Shown here piece by piece: positions 1 to 11,928 of a stretch of DNA of 64,000 nucleotides. The stretch comes from Byssochlamys sp. IMV 00236. Taxonomy: Eukaryota; Ascomycota; Eurotiomycetes; Eurotiales; Thermoascaceae. Numbering within the stretch: position 1 is the stretch's first letter; each line of letters starts with the position of its first letter. Location: the NCBI GenBank assembly GCA_001931875.2, contig MSJH02000625.1:310001-374000 (forward strand), read 5' to 3'. A model generated the notes under the pieces. That model did not search any database and was not told the DNA's origin. It was given only the letters and a program-made list of their open reading frames with translations. Made by a program: the position numbers and the translations under genes.

Positions 1-212
1 AGGCGCTGGGGGGACAGCTCTCGGGGGGAGCTGGGTCTGATGGTTGTGGCGTGCGGTATTCAAGAAGTCCTCGACCTGTTGGTCCGTTGATTTGTGACCG
101 TTCTTATCTTTCGAAAAGAGCTTGCCTTTCCAGTTGTGTCTGTGCTTCACCGGCTTTGGTTGTTCAGCGGCCACAAAGGCAAAGGGGTCCTCTCCAGCCA
201 TGTCGACTGTAT

Positions 213-258
213 CCGTCACCGTCACCGTTAACCGTCACCGTCAACGTCAACGTCAACC
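213..258. repeat. Short degenerate hexamer repeat
   Basis: About seven head-to-tail copies of a CGTCAC/CGTCAA hexamer, ending in CTTAACCC. It lies in sequence with no convincing gene. The unit length of six would keep a reading frame open, which explains why short open frames cross it on both strands. It looks like a microsatellite-type expansion rather than coding sequence. Confidence 0.7.
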
Positions 259-1821
259 TTAACCCAACGCGAACTACCTGTTGGTGATGGCAGCACAGGC
301 GATGATCATCGCAGAGTCGGTCAATGCGGAGGAATTGGGGGATGAGGGAGTTGGGCGGTTCATATGCTGGCCCTCTGATTCCCTTGTCGCGCGACTGGGG
401 GATCGACAGGGGGTATTGATCGGTCCCCTTTGATAAGGACTCGTCAGTGGGGTTCGAGTAAAGACTGCCAGCCACCAGGGCGGACGGAGTCCTTCAACGA
501 TGTTGTAGCAGAAACAGAAGAAGCAGTAGTAAAAGAAGCAGCAGCAGCAGAAGTAGGATAAGCAGATCGTCAACCGGTGACGGGATGCAGAGGATAATAT
601 AAACGAGCGAGAAAGAAAGGCCGACGGAGAGAGGGGTGTCAGAGCTTCAGGGCATTCGTTGTCTGGTGGAGTACCTGGGACCCAAGATCTACCCCGACCC
701 AATTAAAGCGTCATTCCTCGCTCCCAGCTTCGCACGACTGAAGGGGGACGAAAGAAAGGGCGCGAGGGATCAGAGGGACACAACAAAGAGAGGTGTCAGC
801 GATGGCGGACGGTGGCGAGTCGGCAGGGAGGAATAAGTTCTATGTGCTCGCCATGTTTCCTTCGATGTGCTTGCGTTCTTGCTTCTGTTGTTACTGTGTC
901 CAGTATTATTATTATTCTTCTTCTTCTTCTCCAGTAGGGACGTCTAACTAACTAACTACTCTGTAATACAGAAGGACCGCATATCGTTATCACGTGCTCC
1001 ACCCGAGACGACGGAGCAGTTGCAGCCATCGACGCTGGTGTTTCTAACGGCGAGCTACAGGTGTTTGTATGGTCCTTATATATAATAATACAACAATCAA
1101 TAAAATAATAATATAACACACACAACCAATATCCTCTAGAATACTACCATACTCTGTACATCCACTACAGCATCCATCATCCCGGTCTCACCGTCTTCTT
1201 CCCCGTACAACCATTAACCAGTTACTCAGGGCCAACCGGGGACTTCTTCTTGGCTGTCGGCTGCTGGTGAAACCACGCTAAGCCCGCCCTGGCCAGCGCG
1301 TCGTCTCCTCCTCGGCTGCTGATTGGCGGACAGTCCCCAACTCCCAGGCACGCATTATTCACAGTTCACACATTGCTCGGGCTCTCTGCGGGCCTTCAGC
1401 CAGTGTGCATCAACCTCGCTGGGATTTCGCTTCAATGAGGAATTACAGTACAATAATCAATACTCTCTTCTGATCATTTCTATTGACCTTCAGGCTGTTG
1501 TCTTTGAGTTTCTGTCGTTCTTAACTTCCTCTCTTTTTTCTTTCTTTTTCTTTTTCTTTTTTTTTTTTTTCCTGGAAATCCTCATAAATAGAATCCACGG
1601 GCGCAACCACTCGGCAGGTACGTCATCGCCCCGCGATGATCCAGGGGACAAATCGACCATCGCGGAAGAGATGGGCTTGGTTTCACGCCTGGTCCCAGCA
1701 CCTCATTCTCCGGGTCTCACGCTCATTTTATTCCCTCGATCTTATTATTAATAAACTACTGTACCCTTTGTGTCCCTAAAATCGTCTGATCTAATAATTA
1801 ACTGGACAATTAAATACAGAG

Positions 1822-1830
1822 TACTCCGTA
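1822..1830. repeat. Dispersed 9-mer TACTCCGTA/TACGGAGTA, first of seven copies
   Basis: Exact copies are at 1822-1830, 2196-2204, 7087-7095, 7507-7515, 13290-13298, 29301-29309 and 32916-32924, in both orientations. One-mismatch TACTCTGTA copies are at 957-965 and 1150-1158. All lie outside the gene models. A given 9-mer is expected about 0.5 times in 64 kb when both strands are counted, so this is strong enrichment. Whether it is a protein-binding site, a mobile-element terminus or a genome-wide spacer word cannot be told from one window. Confidence 0.6.
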
Positions 1831-3649
1831 TGGTAGTCGTCATGGTAGAACAGCATCGCATCGACTCCAGTCAAAGTCAACTCACAGTGTGTACATATTA
1901 TTCCTAACGATCCAGCACGGCAAGCAGATCCCCACGGGCGTTGCAGATCGATGGATCCCGCTCCCGTCCGAGCTCAGACAGACTCAACGCTTGCCGTCAT
2001 CCTGAATGTGATTCATCATGTCCATCAACCAGTGAATAATAATAATTCTTCCTGTCCACGAGATAGTTAGATAGAGTTATGATGCTGATGTGTAGCAGAC
2101 TTACTACTTGCGATCTCGACGAGAAAGCTATCCAAATAAACTCACAGATAAGCAGCGGGCTAGAATGCCATCGAACGTGCTCTAACTGGACATAATACTC
2201 CGTATCCCTGATATCTCTGGCTGCTCGCATACTACTTATATGTAGAATCATGCTGTGCCATCGGTATTGCGTTGAAACCAGGCCAGCCATCCGACGTCGC
2301 TAATTATCTGCGGATGAATCTCACTATTCGACTGGCTCTTCTTTTTTCTACGTATGTTTCTTCAATCGAATTCCGTATGCTACAATAGCGGGATACCAGA
2401 CACGGTCGTTGAACTTTAATCACGTCGACAACGAGAAACATAACATTATAACCGTCGTCAGCAGTTCCTCCTTTTTTCTTGGACTTTTCACTAGATCACT
2501 GACAGCGGAACCCTACCATAGCCAGGAAGAGTAATACTGTCAGTGAGGGATAAAAACACCGCGGCACGTGCCCAGGGAGCATTCCACTGTACTTAGCGGA
2601 GACGATTCTTTCCCCGGAGCCCTCTCTTCTCTACCTACTTAAACAGAGACCATCCAACCGAGTGCACACAGGGAACCCTCGCAAGAACTACCCAATTCAC
2701 GTTCACTAAAGAAGGGATGGACGTATGCAACATCCTATCATCTGAATCATTATCCCTAGTAACTAAGTTGGTTATCTGATTTTGCTGGATCACCTCTTCA
2801 ACGCTCCTCACTGCTTCGGTCTCCACCAGTCATCTCCAGCTCACATTTTTCGGCTTCGAAAGCCACAACCGTACTCTACTCTACATAACTCGGCGTTCAA
2901 CAATAGAATTGCAACCGATCGGAAGTCCCGGGACGATCCCAGAACCCGTTACGCCTCAAAGCTTAGCTTGGTCGTCTATGGTGAGAGTCTCCAGTGGGAA
3001 ATCATATACGGTCATTGCGCTGTCTTGAGGACCTAGTTGTTGCATTCCCAGGGGTATACCGTCGAAGCTACGTTATTGACTTTGATTTCGAACGGGATTG
3101 ACTCTCTGGTGGAATCGCGCCGCTTTTTGTTCCTAAAAACGTGCACACTCGTCTCTGTGGAAGAGAAAAGGTATTTGTATGCTTATGCTTCTCGATCTAA
3201 CTGTCACGGGGGAACTGGCAGCGATACTCGAATATCAATCGTTGACTATCCCATGTGGACGTGTTCGAGAAATATACGCAGAAGCAACGCACTTTTGAAT
3301 TCGCTGGATATTTGCGTGTCGACTGTCGGATAGAGATCCTGAGGTTCTAAAAGTCGAAAAATGCGCATCGCATCTGAAGAGAATATTTCCGGTTTCTACA
3401 CTTATCCCAGATTTGCAGCATACAAATGAGGGCTGACACGGAACATAGAGTGGTGGTAGGTCACTGGAATACCCCTTCCGTTCTGTCAATGGACTGTCCG
3501 ACTTGGTTTTCAAGGTGATTGATCGCTTTGGAAATACACACTTCATTGGATCTAAGGTGAGGCTCGTCATACATGTCCACGCAACGAGATGACCTACTTT
3601 GCCTTTGACAGGGGACTGCAGGCTTCTTTTGCAATATACTCTATAACTG

Positions 3650-4560
3650 GAGTTGAACCATGTCACATTCATCGAGTGCATCAATGGAAGAGAGAAGAGA
3701 CAGGCGTCTATGTTCAGATCCTTTGATATTGTGAAAGCATGATCCGTGAGAGTAGCAAAGACATTCTCGCCTCTCAAGATCTCCGATTCTCTTCAGTTCA
3801 CAGGAGATCCCTCTGATAACCATACACGGAAACTCAGTCATAAGATCAGCAGCGTCATTCGAAGCAGAGTATACCCACTGATATATTGGCAGATGGCAAT
3901 CCTTCTTGTGGCACTTCCGCGAATTCTTCCCGATGCGATTAACCTGTAGTACATTACGGGTGATTTCTCTATCGCTGAGGTCTTCCATGACTGTTTTCAA
4001 GTCAGTCTTCGTATTTATATGAATGTGTTAGTGATGATAGTCGGGGTCAAATAGGAAATCCAGCTCCAACAGCGTTTAGTAGATTAGAAACACCGTCGCT
4101 GAAGCTTTTCTGAGATGTATTTCTTGACTCTGGTTCCTTTAGACAGTTGATCTAATTGTATTTCCAGAACGGCAGTTCTAAGGATAGTAGGAGAACCGCT
4201 CTGTACCCTTCCTCTAGTCATATCAAATAACTCCATCATGCTTATCATCCGCCAGACTTACAACATCATCACCCAAGCGAATATCATGTTTCGTGTTTGG
4301 AACACTGCCGCCAATGCTGACCAGAAGACGATCCTTGACTGACGGAGAACTTCTCCCCATATAACTGGTGAGAATTGCCGTGGTACTTTTGCTTGGTTAC
4401 CCTGTAGGCAGGCAATAACGACGTTGTGTCCGCCAAGTTCATCAACAACGTAGAAGTCGGTGTCATTTTTCTTGATGGGCAAAGGTCTATGCTCGCATGT
4501 AACGAATCCAAGAAGCAGATAGTAATATCCAAAGCGGAACATATGCAGACATATCAACAC
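3650..4560 (-). pseudogene. Decayed NLR-type gene, purine/uridine phosphorylase-like domain
   Basis: Reading the minus strand across three frames gives consecutive pieces of the PNP_UDP-type domain found at the N-terminus of many fungal NLR (NACHT/STAND) proteins. The pieces are in the right order: PLPIKKNDTD then ELGGHNVVIACL (about 4490-4395), VSIGGSVPNTKHDIRLGDDV (about 4325-4265), LFDPDYHH (about 4040), and AADLMTEFPCMVIRGI (about 3850-3810). These match the family pattern of GEHNVVIACLP, GIGGGVP..DIRLGDVV, LFxxDYxH and EMEAAGLMNxFPCxVIRGICDY. Frame changes and in-frame stops separate them, so no full protein can be made. A further IDALDEC string near 3665 resembles the NACHT Walker B motif, but it sits too close to the phosphorylase domain to trust and may mark a deletion. 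In the family this domain is a sensor module in self/non-self recognition and regulated cell death. Here it is a relic. Confidence 0.72.
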
Positions 4561-4699
4561 GTGATATTCGCAAGGAATTGACGACCTAGGTAGGTAATTG
4601 GAAGGGCGTCAAAGGAAGTGTCCTAGCTATCGCTTCGCTAGCACTCAACATAAGGAGAAGCGACCCTCCAATGTTTAATAGTACTTTGCCTCTCCCACC

Positions 4700-5668
4700 A
4701 TGACGAACCCATATGAAGCAGACCCAGAAAAAATCCCTCCAACCGACTTATACGCGGATGTACCCCTTTATGGTCGATACTACCCGAAACCTGACGACTT
4801 CCGCGTTGATTTCCAGCATGTCAACTCCCAGACCACAGACTCCCTGAGATACTGGACTTTTGTCGTTGGACTCTGCACTGAAGAGATCCGAATCTACCCT
4901 GCTGACGAAGGAGGCCGCGATGTTTTTGCTCTTGGCAGCGTGATCGTCAAGTCCAGCCATCTCCACGCGCACGACGGTCCTCAATATACAGAGATTGACT
5001 ACTCATACGCCGATGCCAATGAGATTCAAGCTATTGCTCTGGCAAAGACCGTTTTGAAGGATGTCAAAGTTCCAGAGATCTATTTTGCCGGCGAGGTACT
5101 TACTTACTTGCTCTTGCTAGTTACTCGTTTGTCGACTCAATGACTCATGTCCGCTTAGATCAATGGCCACCAAGTGCTCGTCCAAAAAAGACTTCCAGGT
5201 GTTGCACTCTGTGTTGCATGGCCTTATCTCTCAAAAGAGTCGAAAAACTCCTACAAAGGACAAGCCAGGAAAATACTCCGTCAACTTCACACTATCAAAC
5301 CCACAGAAAACCTTCAACTTCAATCTCGCTCTCACGTGGTCCCAGACCCAAACATACTTATCAACGGTCGAATTAATCAATTAGAAATGGAGATCCTTTT
5401 CTCAGCCACCAATCATGATAATCCAGATACGAGCTTCGTGCATAACGATTTGACTCTATCTAACTGTATCGTTAACAATGGTTCAATCGTGGGGCTTATT
5501 GATTGGGAAATGGCTGGGTTTTTTGGCTGGAAGACCGCTGGAGAAGTCCATCGTCGGATCAGAACACCACAATTGGAGCATTTCATGAATGCTAATCTGA
5601 GTCAGGAAATGCTGGATGATATAATGTTTTGGAATGATTTATATGATGAGGATGCGCCGGAGAATTAG
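4700..5668 (+). CDS. APH-type phosphotransferase (choline/aminoglycoside kinase fold)
   Basis: Two exons, 4700-5095 and 5159-5668, joined across a 63-bp intron (GTACTT...CTTAG) in phase 0, giving 301 residues. The catalytic loop HNDLTLSN is at residues 227-234 (D229 as base, N234 as metal ligand), and the second metal motif IDWE has D247. This is the HxDxxxxN...IDWExA signature of the APH/choline-kinase superfamily. The N-lobe has the VIVKSS strand and a later VLVQKRLPG segment. Such kinases are numerous in filamentous fungi, are cytosolic, and rarely have a known substrate. Antibiotic resistance should not be assumed from the family name. The protein ends soon after the activation segment, so its C-lobe is short for the family. 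The upstream neighbour is a decayed NLR-type gene on the opposite strand, and the downstream DNA is AT-rich and empty. Confidence 0.8.
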
Positions 5669-8280
5669 GCTAGACATCTGAAGTGGTCGTTTTCGGCGTC
5701 GATTTCAGGGGTCCTCGGATATTAGGTCTAGTTGTAAATGCTACAGTTACAGTTAACTAAGACTACGGATTAGTTACTCATCTGAATGTCTATCTGCTAG
5801 TTAGATCGCAAGTAGACTATTGTTATTGTATATAGTTACGCCTGGCCGCTGGTTTGAAGTAGGAGCATATTTCAAATAACATGACCGCTCTCTAACTGGT
5901 CAGGTTACTCACTTACTACTATGCATCTCAGGCGTGGTATGTTTCGATTAATAGATAAAATAGAGGTTATATTAGATTAGATTACCTCTCGCAAAAACAA
6001 GAGTAAGTTACAGTACATATGTAAGTAACTATTCAACTTTGACTACCTAGGTAACTATTCGAGCATGTTAATTCTCTTGCTAAATAAGTAGAGTTATCTA
6101 CGCCGTTTGCGCTCTTCACAGAACTAGTTCTCTATGTCTCTATATACTGTACAGTAGTATATATATGCCCCCGTGGTGCGATATTATATTATATTATATT
6201 ACTTACTGATATAAGACGAATATTGCTATAAACTTTAACTTAAGACTATTTATTATTGGATAAATATATATAGTTATAGTTAGATCTTATCGCTTACTAC
6301 GCTGTATTACCTCTTAGCTCAGCTCAGCTTACCTTCTCTTAACTGGTTAGTTAATACCGTTATTTATTTATAAGGCGTCCCTTATTTTGTGAGAGACTTT
6401 TCTCATTTTTACTTAGTAGTGGTCTCGTACTTTTTTTTTTTTTTGAGTGTGCGGTTCGATAGTGAAACATGACGTATCACGGAGATACCCGAGGAAATTT
6501 TATCTTGGTTGTTAAATTTTTATCTTTATCTATATTGGGACTAAGAAGTACGGGGGGGGAAGGTTAGGTTATGCTAAACCATGGATCGGGGCCATGGTGA
6601 TCGTCCAGGGGGGTTGTCGTGGTTACTGCATTAGATAAAATATTCAAGTTTTCTAATCTGGGAAAATAGTTATACTATAATAATAGTTAGGAGCGTAGAT
6701 ATTCTAATATTAGCCAAGATTATAATTATTAATGATAGATGTTAAGGGGTAATTAACTGCTTGTAGAGTATTTTGAGCTTTCCCACTAAGTTAAGTATTG
6801 CTCCCCTAATCAGCAAAGCCCGTGATATATTTTTATCATCTAGACTATCTAAGGCTTAAGCTAACTATTCACGGGGCTGTGTGGCTTATACTAAAAGGCT
6901 GTGGTTTAGGACGCTAAGACCAGCCCGAATCCTTTACTGGTTAGGCCGCCTGTCAGCAGACACCAGTTGGATGAAGCTGAGACAGATAAACAAATCCGGA
7001 GTAGTTATTATTATTGAGTATATTTCGGAAACCTGGTCGATACTTACCACGCAGAATACGATAAGAGCACGTACAAGGCTGTCCTCTACGGAGTATCCCC
7101 GAACAGACATTCATGCGAGATCCCGTGTCGCGTGGAATGGATTCTTGCAAGACTCGTGGTCCAGCCACGAATCAACCGGAGCATCGCGACTTTCCCGACA
7201 CGAGTGAGACACCAGGAGAGATTAGACAAATGACAAGCACGTTTCCACCAGTCAGGCGGGGGATGGGGAGCAGAGTGTCGGTCGGTCTGCTTCTGTCATT
7301 GCTAGACCGGTGTAGTCGACCGTAGTGCCTGGAAGCCTCCTGTGGAGCAGAAATGTAAGGAGTCGCTTTGTGTTGTGTCCAAATTTGGAAGTCCATACTC
7401 TAGATGGTGTTGTAGATGCCGTTTAGAGGCTTCGGATTCGGGCAGAGTTGGCCTAGTTGGGACAGTCAATACTTTTTTTCTTTTCTTTTTTAGCACGAGA
7501 ACTAACTACTCCGTACGTAGCCCACAATGGCACAAAGTAGTTAGCAACTTGGTGATAATCTCTGTGTTGTCGGATCCGCTTTCGATAACTAACTCCCTTA
7601 TTATTGTCTCGTCATAGGCCGTGGGGTCGAACGGCTTCGAAACTCGAGGATTAGGAGGGGAGCGTTGTGTTTTAGGAGTGAGGACTGTCGATCAATCAAT
7701 CAAGCAGGGACGGGCGTTCAGGATCCCCTCGTTAAACCATTTGAGGCCGAAGCGAAGAAATCCAAGTGGGCTTTGGGGGTTTCCAAGATTAGAGTCTCGT
7801 GCGGTTGGCCCACCGCCCGGCCCGATACGCTGAAGCTGAGGCTTAGACGCGCATTCCGCCTTTTTCACCGTCGGGGGTTTTCTCTTTAGACAACGTCACC
7901 TCCATCAGAGCTCACATCTCTGTTCTGCTTGTTTGCTCTTGATCGCCATCTTCAGAATCTAACTCTCTGCCGCCAGCGACGGACGGTGATGTTTGGTGGC
8001 CTGTGACGGACGGAGCTGGGCCAATTGGGGCCAAACAATGCGGAGGTGATCAGCCATTTGTTACGTCCGATACCCAAAGCCTTACGAAGGAAATTCCTAT
8101 CGCCAACGGTTACGCCTTATTCCCCTGCTCTCGATAGTGCCTTAAGTCGTGTTGGAGGATTACAAGGACTGGCAGGAAGGGCAAAACAACAGAGATAGGA
8201 ACATACGGAAAGCTCTGCACATCGTGGAGCAAAGGAGCTGGAGGGGCTGACTGCCCCAGGAGGTCGTCCCTGTCGCAGTG
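5669..8280. other. Gene-free, AT-rich stretch grading into a promoter region
   Basis: From about 5700 to 6880 the sequence is visibly AT-rich, with long ATTATATTATAT-like runs and no credible open frame. This is compatible with repeat-induced mutation of an old repeat, though no element ends were found. From about 7000 to 8280 composition returns to normal and the DNA probably carries the promoter and leader of the downstream membrane-protein gene. Two copies of the TACGGAGTA/TACTCCGTA 9-mer lie at 7087 and 7507. Confidence 0.5.
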
Positions 8281-11200
8281 ATGCTCAACATGGATGTGGG
8301 ACACGATGTGAAATGGGAGGATACTTCACGCTGGGGGCAGTTGTGGTCCATCTCTCAGCCGCAAGAAGTTCCATATCGACGGAGCAGCATAACCGCAGAA
8401 TGCTCTCGGTTCCACCCCGACGATAATGCTTTTCCGCGACGGCGAACGGCACGTTACCACAGTGGTTCATTAGGAATTATTCTATTTCTGTTTCTCATAT
8501 CACTGGTCTCTCCAGTTGCGGGTGCCTTCGTGAACTTCGAGAACTGTCTCGAGAAGGTTATTATCGATTCTAATCCTCTCCAACTTCAGTTCGTTCCGCT
8601 GAACGCCAGTGTTGTATACGACCCCAGCGATACTTTACATACTCTTAATGTTACGGTCTACGGCAACGTGTCTGGTCTTGCAACTGACGAGGCATATCCT
8701 GCCCCCGATGATCCGCAGTGGTCGAATCCCAACGACACGCTGGGCAAGATCATTGATCTGAGCAAGTCCAATAACAAATACACAACACTGTTCACGAAAC
8801 TCAATGTCCTGAGCTTCACCCCGTATGATAATGCGTCACGGTTCTGTACTTCTGTCACCCAGGGGCAGTGCCCCTTGGGACCGGTCTTTTATGCCAATGC
8901 GTATGTAGCGTTTATTCCCGATGATTTCCGCCGCTGACGATCAACAGGAGCGATTTATCCGAGTTGCGAGCCTTCTCCATTCAGCATGATATGCTGACGT
9001 CGTATCGCTTCGCGACCATAGTCCCGACACTGCGGGTGAGATCTGGAGACGCTTCCAACGCCGACCTTGCATGCATATCCATGAATATCACCCCGGACAT
9101 TGGCGCGACTCTGGGTGATACTTTCAGATACGTTCCTCTCATAATCTTGGTGGCCGTCGGCATTGCCACAGTAGTGGCAGCAATGTACAGCCCGTGGGGT
9201 TCAACGGACCCGTTTCGGTGGACAACCAATTATGGACGCGATCAAGATCTCCTGCGTCTAGTTACACCTGGGTTTGCGGACTGTCTGCAATATATCCAAT
9301 TTGTCGTCTTAACTGGAGGGTTAAACCTCGATTACCCGGGTTTCTATCAGCCTGTGGTCAGCCGAGCAAGCTGGTCTACCCTGATGTTTAACCAGAGTTT
9401 TGTTAGTCATAACGAAATCAACCCAGTCCAGGATGGCGTCTATACCGTCAACGCGACTTATGGTATGGCACGGCTGGGCCAGCACGTTGGCATGGCTGAG
9501 GCGGACGACATTTGGCCAGGGATGGCCATCTACCTTCTGCTCATTCTGGGAGGAGTCACCGCTCTAATCCAGGTTGCCTTTGCCTTACGCTGGCTCCACC
9601 GTCAGATTGCAAACGTACCCGAGGAAGATCTTCGTGCAAAAAATATGCCTTTTACCGTGGGTAATGTCATTCGGGTTGTGTTCAATTACCTGCTGCTCCC
9701 ACTGGTGTCCCTGTCAATGTTCCAGTTGGTCGTTGCAAACCACTCGCCTGTTGTTGCGGTCACCTTGGCAGTCATTTTTATCGTGGTGTTGGTCGGGTTT
9801 GCCGTGTGGCTGATACGGTTGATCGTCAGCACTCGACCCAGGTCTTATCTTTTCGACGATCTTTCGACTGTGCTCCTCTATGGCCCGTTATACAACACCT
9901 TTTCCGATGATGCGGCGCCGTTTGCATTGATCCCCGTATTCCTTACTTTCCTGCGGGGAGTTGCAATCGGTGCATTGCAACCTTCGGGTATAGCGCAGCT
10001 TGTGCTTCTAGCAATCTGCGAAGTAATTTTTGTCCTGACCCTTGTTGCATTCCGCCCATTCCCTTATGCGACTTCCATGAATCTCTACCACACCTGTTTC
10101 TCTGCCATCCGGTTTGTCGTCGTCCTGCTTAGCGTCACGTTTGTTCCTTCGCTGGGCGTCACGGAGGGTTCTCGAGGATGGATCGGATACATTATCTTGT
10201 TTATCCACGCTGCCGTGCTCGTCTTTGGGTTCTTTCTCAACGCGCTGCAGACCCTGGTTGAGGTCGCGGTGCGTCTGGCTGGCGCTGGCGGTTACGAAGG
10301 CGTTGCAACCAGAGGTGGTCTCACTAAGGTTTGTTGATCCCGTTATGGTCACCATATGCATGATATGCCTAAGCTAATACTTTGTCCTCTAGGTCTTCGG
10401 TATGCGTCAATTGTCCCGTCGCTCACCGCGCGCCGTCACTCGTCAAAGCATGAACTCCGAAGCTGCCATACTGGGTGGCGTGGATGATAGAAGATCTGCT
10501 CAATTCGACGGGTCGCGAACGCGGAGCTTTTCAGGGAGTTCCGCTTTACTCCTCAACCGCGGAGACTTGGACCTGGGCAGCGTACAGGGCCGCGCCCATA
10601 GCCGAGCCAACAGTAGTGGACCTTATACCCCAACGAGTCTCGGAGGCAGTGGGATTATCAACGGAGCCGGTTATCAGGCCATGGGCAATACGTCGCCCAA
10701 AGTTGGTCCGATCATCGGGATGGAGATGCATGACCCGTACTACCGTCCACCGCGGCCACGACGCAAGACTCTGGAGGGTGGTCAATCACAACGATCTGAC
10801 GAGCCTGGTCAGAAACAGTCGAGCAACAGCGACGCAGAAGATGAGATACTGGATGGCCCATCTGGAGCCACTCCGGCCGCTGCCTACCTGGGCGCTTCGA
10901 GGGACGACCCAGATTTTGACGACGGTCGGCCAGTCAGGAAGGATTATGCAGTCCGTGAAGTTGATTTCTATTACCGTGTCCGGGGACCCGCGCTGTCTCA
11001 CACAGGTACTCGTAAACTGAAAACGGGCCCTGCTGATCCCACGGGTCCTGTGTCGTCGGCAACTGGTTGGTTCCGCAGTATCTTTGGAGGGAAGACCAAG
11101 GAGAAAAACAAAGGCTTCGAGGTCGTACGGAGTGCGCGTGCTCCGCCCCCTGGGCTGTTCCCGCCGCCTGAAGGCGAAGAATTCCATGAGCCTTACCGGG

Positions 11201-11928
11201 ATGATCCTGGAGCCCGCGATTCCGACGACCGGAGAGCTGGCGGATTATCGCGTACACATTCGCGACAGCTATCCGAAACCGATACATCCTACCGTGACTC
11301 GGATGGCGACGACAACACTCGGCCCAGTGCGCTGCAGCCCCCGAGCTTGCCCCGGATTGATTCTGGTGGTGAGGTAGAACTTCCGGATCGCCCAGGATCT
11401 CAACGGGAGTCACAGGTGCGCTCTGATGACCCCGACCAGCCTCCCGTGCCGAGGAAGAGCTCCAAGCGATTATCATACATCAAGACGGAGTTCGAGGACT
11501 CTGCGAGGACATCAGAGCTGTTGTCACCGGCTGGAGAAGAAGATGCGACTCCACGGCCATACGACCCGCCTGGATCCCGATCGACCCCCGTGCAGTCTCC
11601 AGATTCGCAAACTGGCCGGTTGCCCTTCAGCACGCGAGAGCCCAGCAACGGGGATCGAACCGCTTCTATGTCGTCAACTGTCGCGTCGACAGCGTCCAGC
11701 GCTCCCAATACCGTCCTGGACGAGCACGGTCAGCCTCGACACGCTTCCGTGCTTGGGAACTTCGCCTCGGACACTCGGCACGATCGACCTTCGAGTATGG
11801 GCCATGTTGCGCAATATCGGACCCGCGATCACATCCACGAAGCCAGCCCTGAGGAGACTTCGTTCCGGGGCAGCGCGGCGGAGCTCGTACGGTCGACGTC
11901 TCAACAGTCTGTAGAGGACGATGACTAA
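8281..11928 (+). CDS. TRP/Flc-type integral membrane protein with ML-like domain (spray-like)
   Basis: Three exons, 8281-8900, 8948-10328 and 10393-11928, joined by introns of 47 and 64 bp with matching phases, giving 1178 residues. A hydrophobic segment at about 66-86 looks like the signal sequence. Next comes a luminal/extracellular domain with paired Cys and several N-glycosylation sequons (ML-like type). A bundle of about nine membrane segments runs from about 270 to 650. The C-terminal half, about 510 residues, is polar, Ser/Pro/Arg/Asp-rich and probably disordered and cytosolic. This order is that of the fungal TRP-like/flavin-carrier (Flc) family and of the calcium-related spray proteins, which act in Ca2+ homeostasis and hyphal growth. 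The start is uncertain: 65 residues precede the hydrophobic segment, so a downstream ATG or an unseen 5' intron is possible. The long tail would suit regulation by phosphorylation. Confidence 0.85.

Larger units (their letters stand above)
1..3640. other. Gene-free region at the left edge
   Basis: No open frame here has domain-like content, and none can be joined into a longer gene by good splice sites. The stretch has simple-sequence tracts (TTA/TTC runs near 905-932 and a T-rich run near 1540-1571) and two copies of the TACTCCGTA 9-mer. It may hold the promoter or untranslated ends of a gene outside the window, but nothing shows which strand. Confidence 0.5.

Noticed and set aside
51..702. 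Overlapping open frames of about 80-140 codons at the left edge, both strands
   Set aside because: They cross a hexamer repeat and CAG/TTC-like simple sequence, which keeps frames open. The products are low-complexity with no domain features.
3650..3680. IDALDEC string as proof of a NACHT ATPase domain
   Set aside because: It matches the Walker B pattern but lies too near the phosphorylase domain, and no P-loop or other NACHT motif is seen. Kept only as a remark on the pseudogene.
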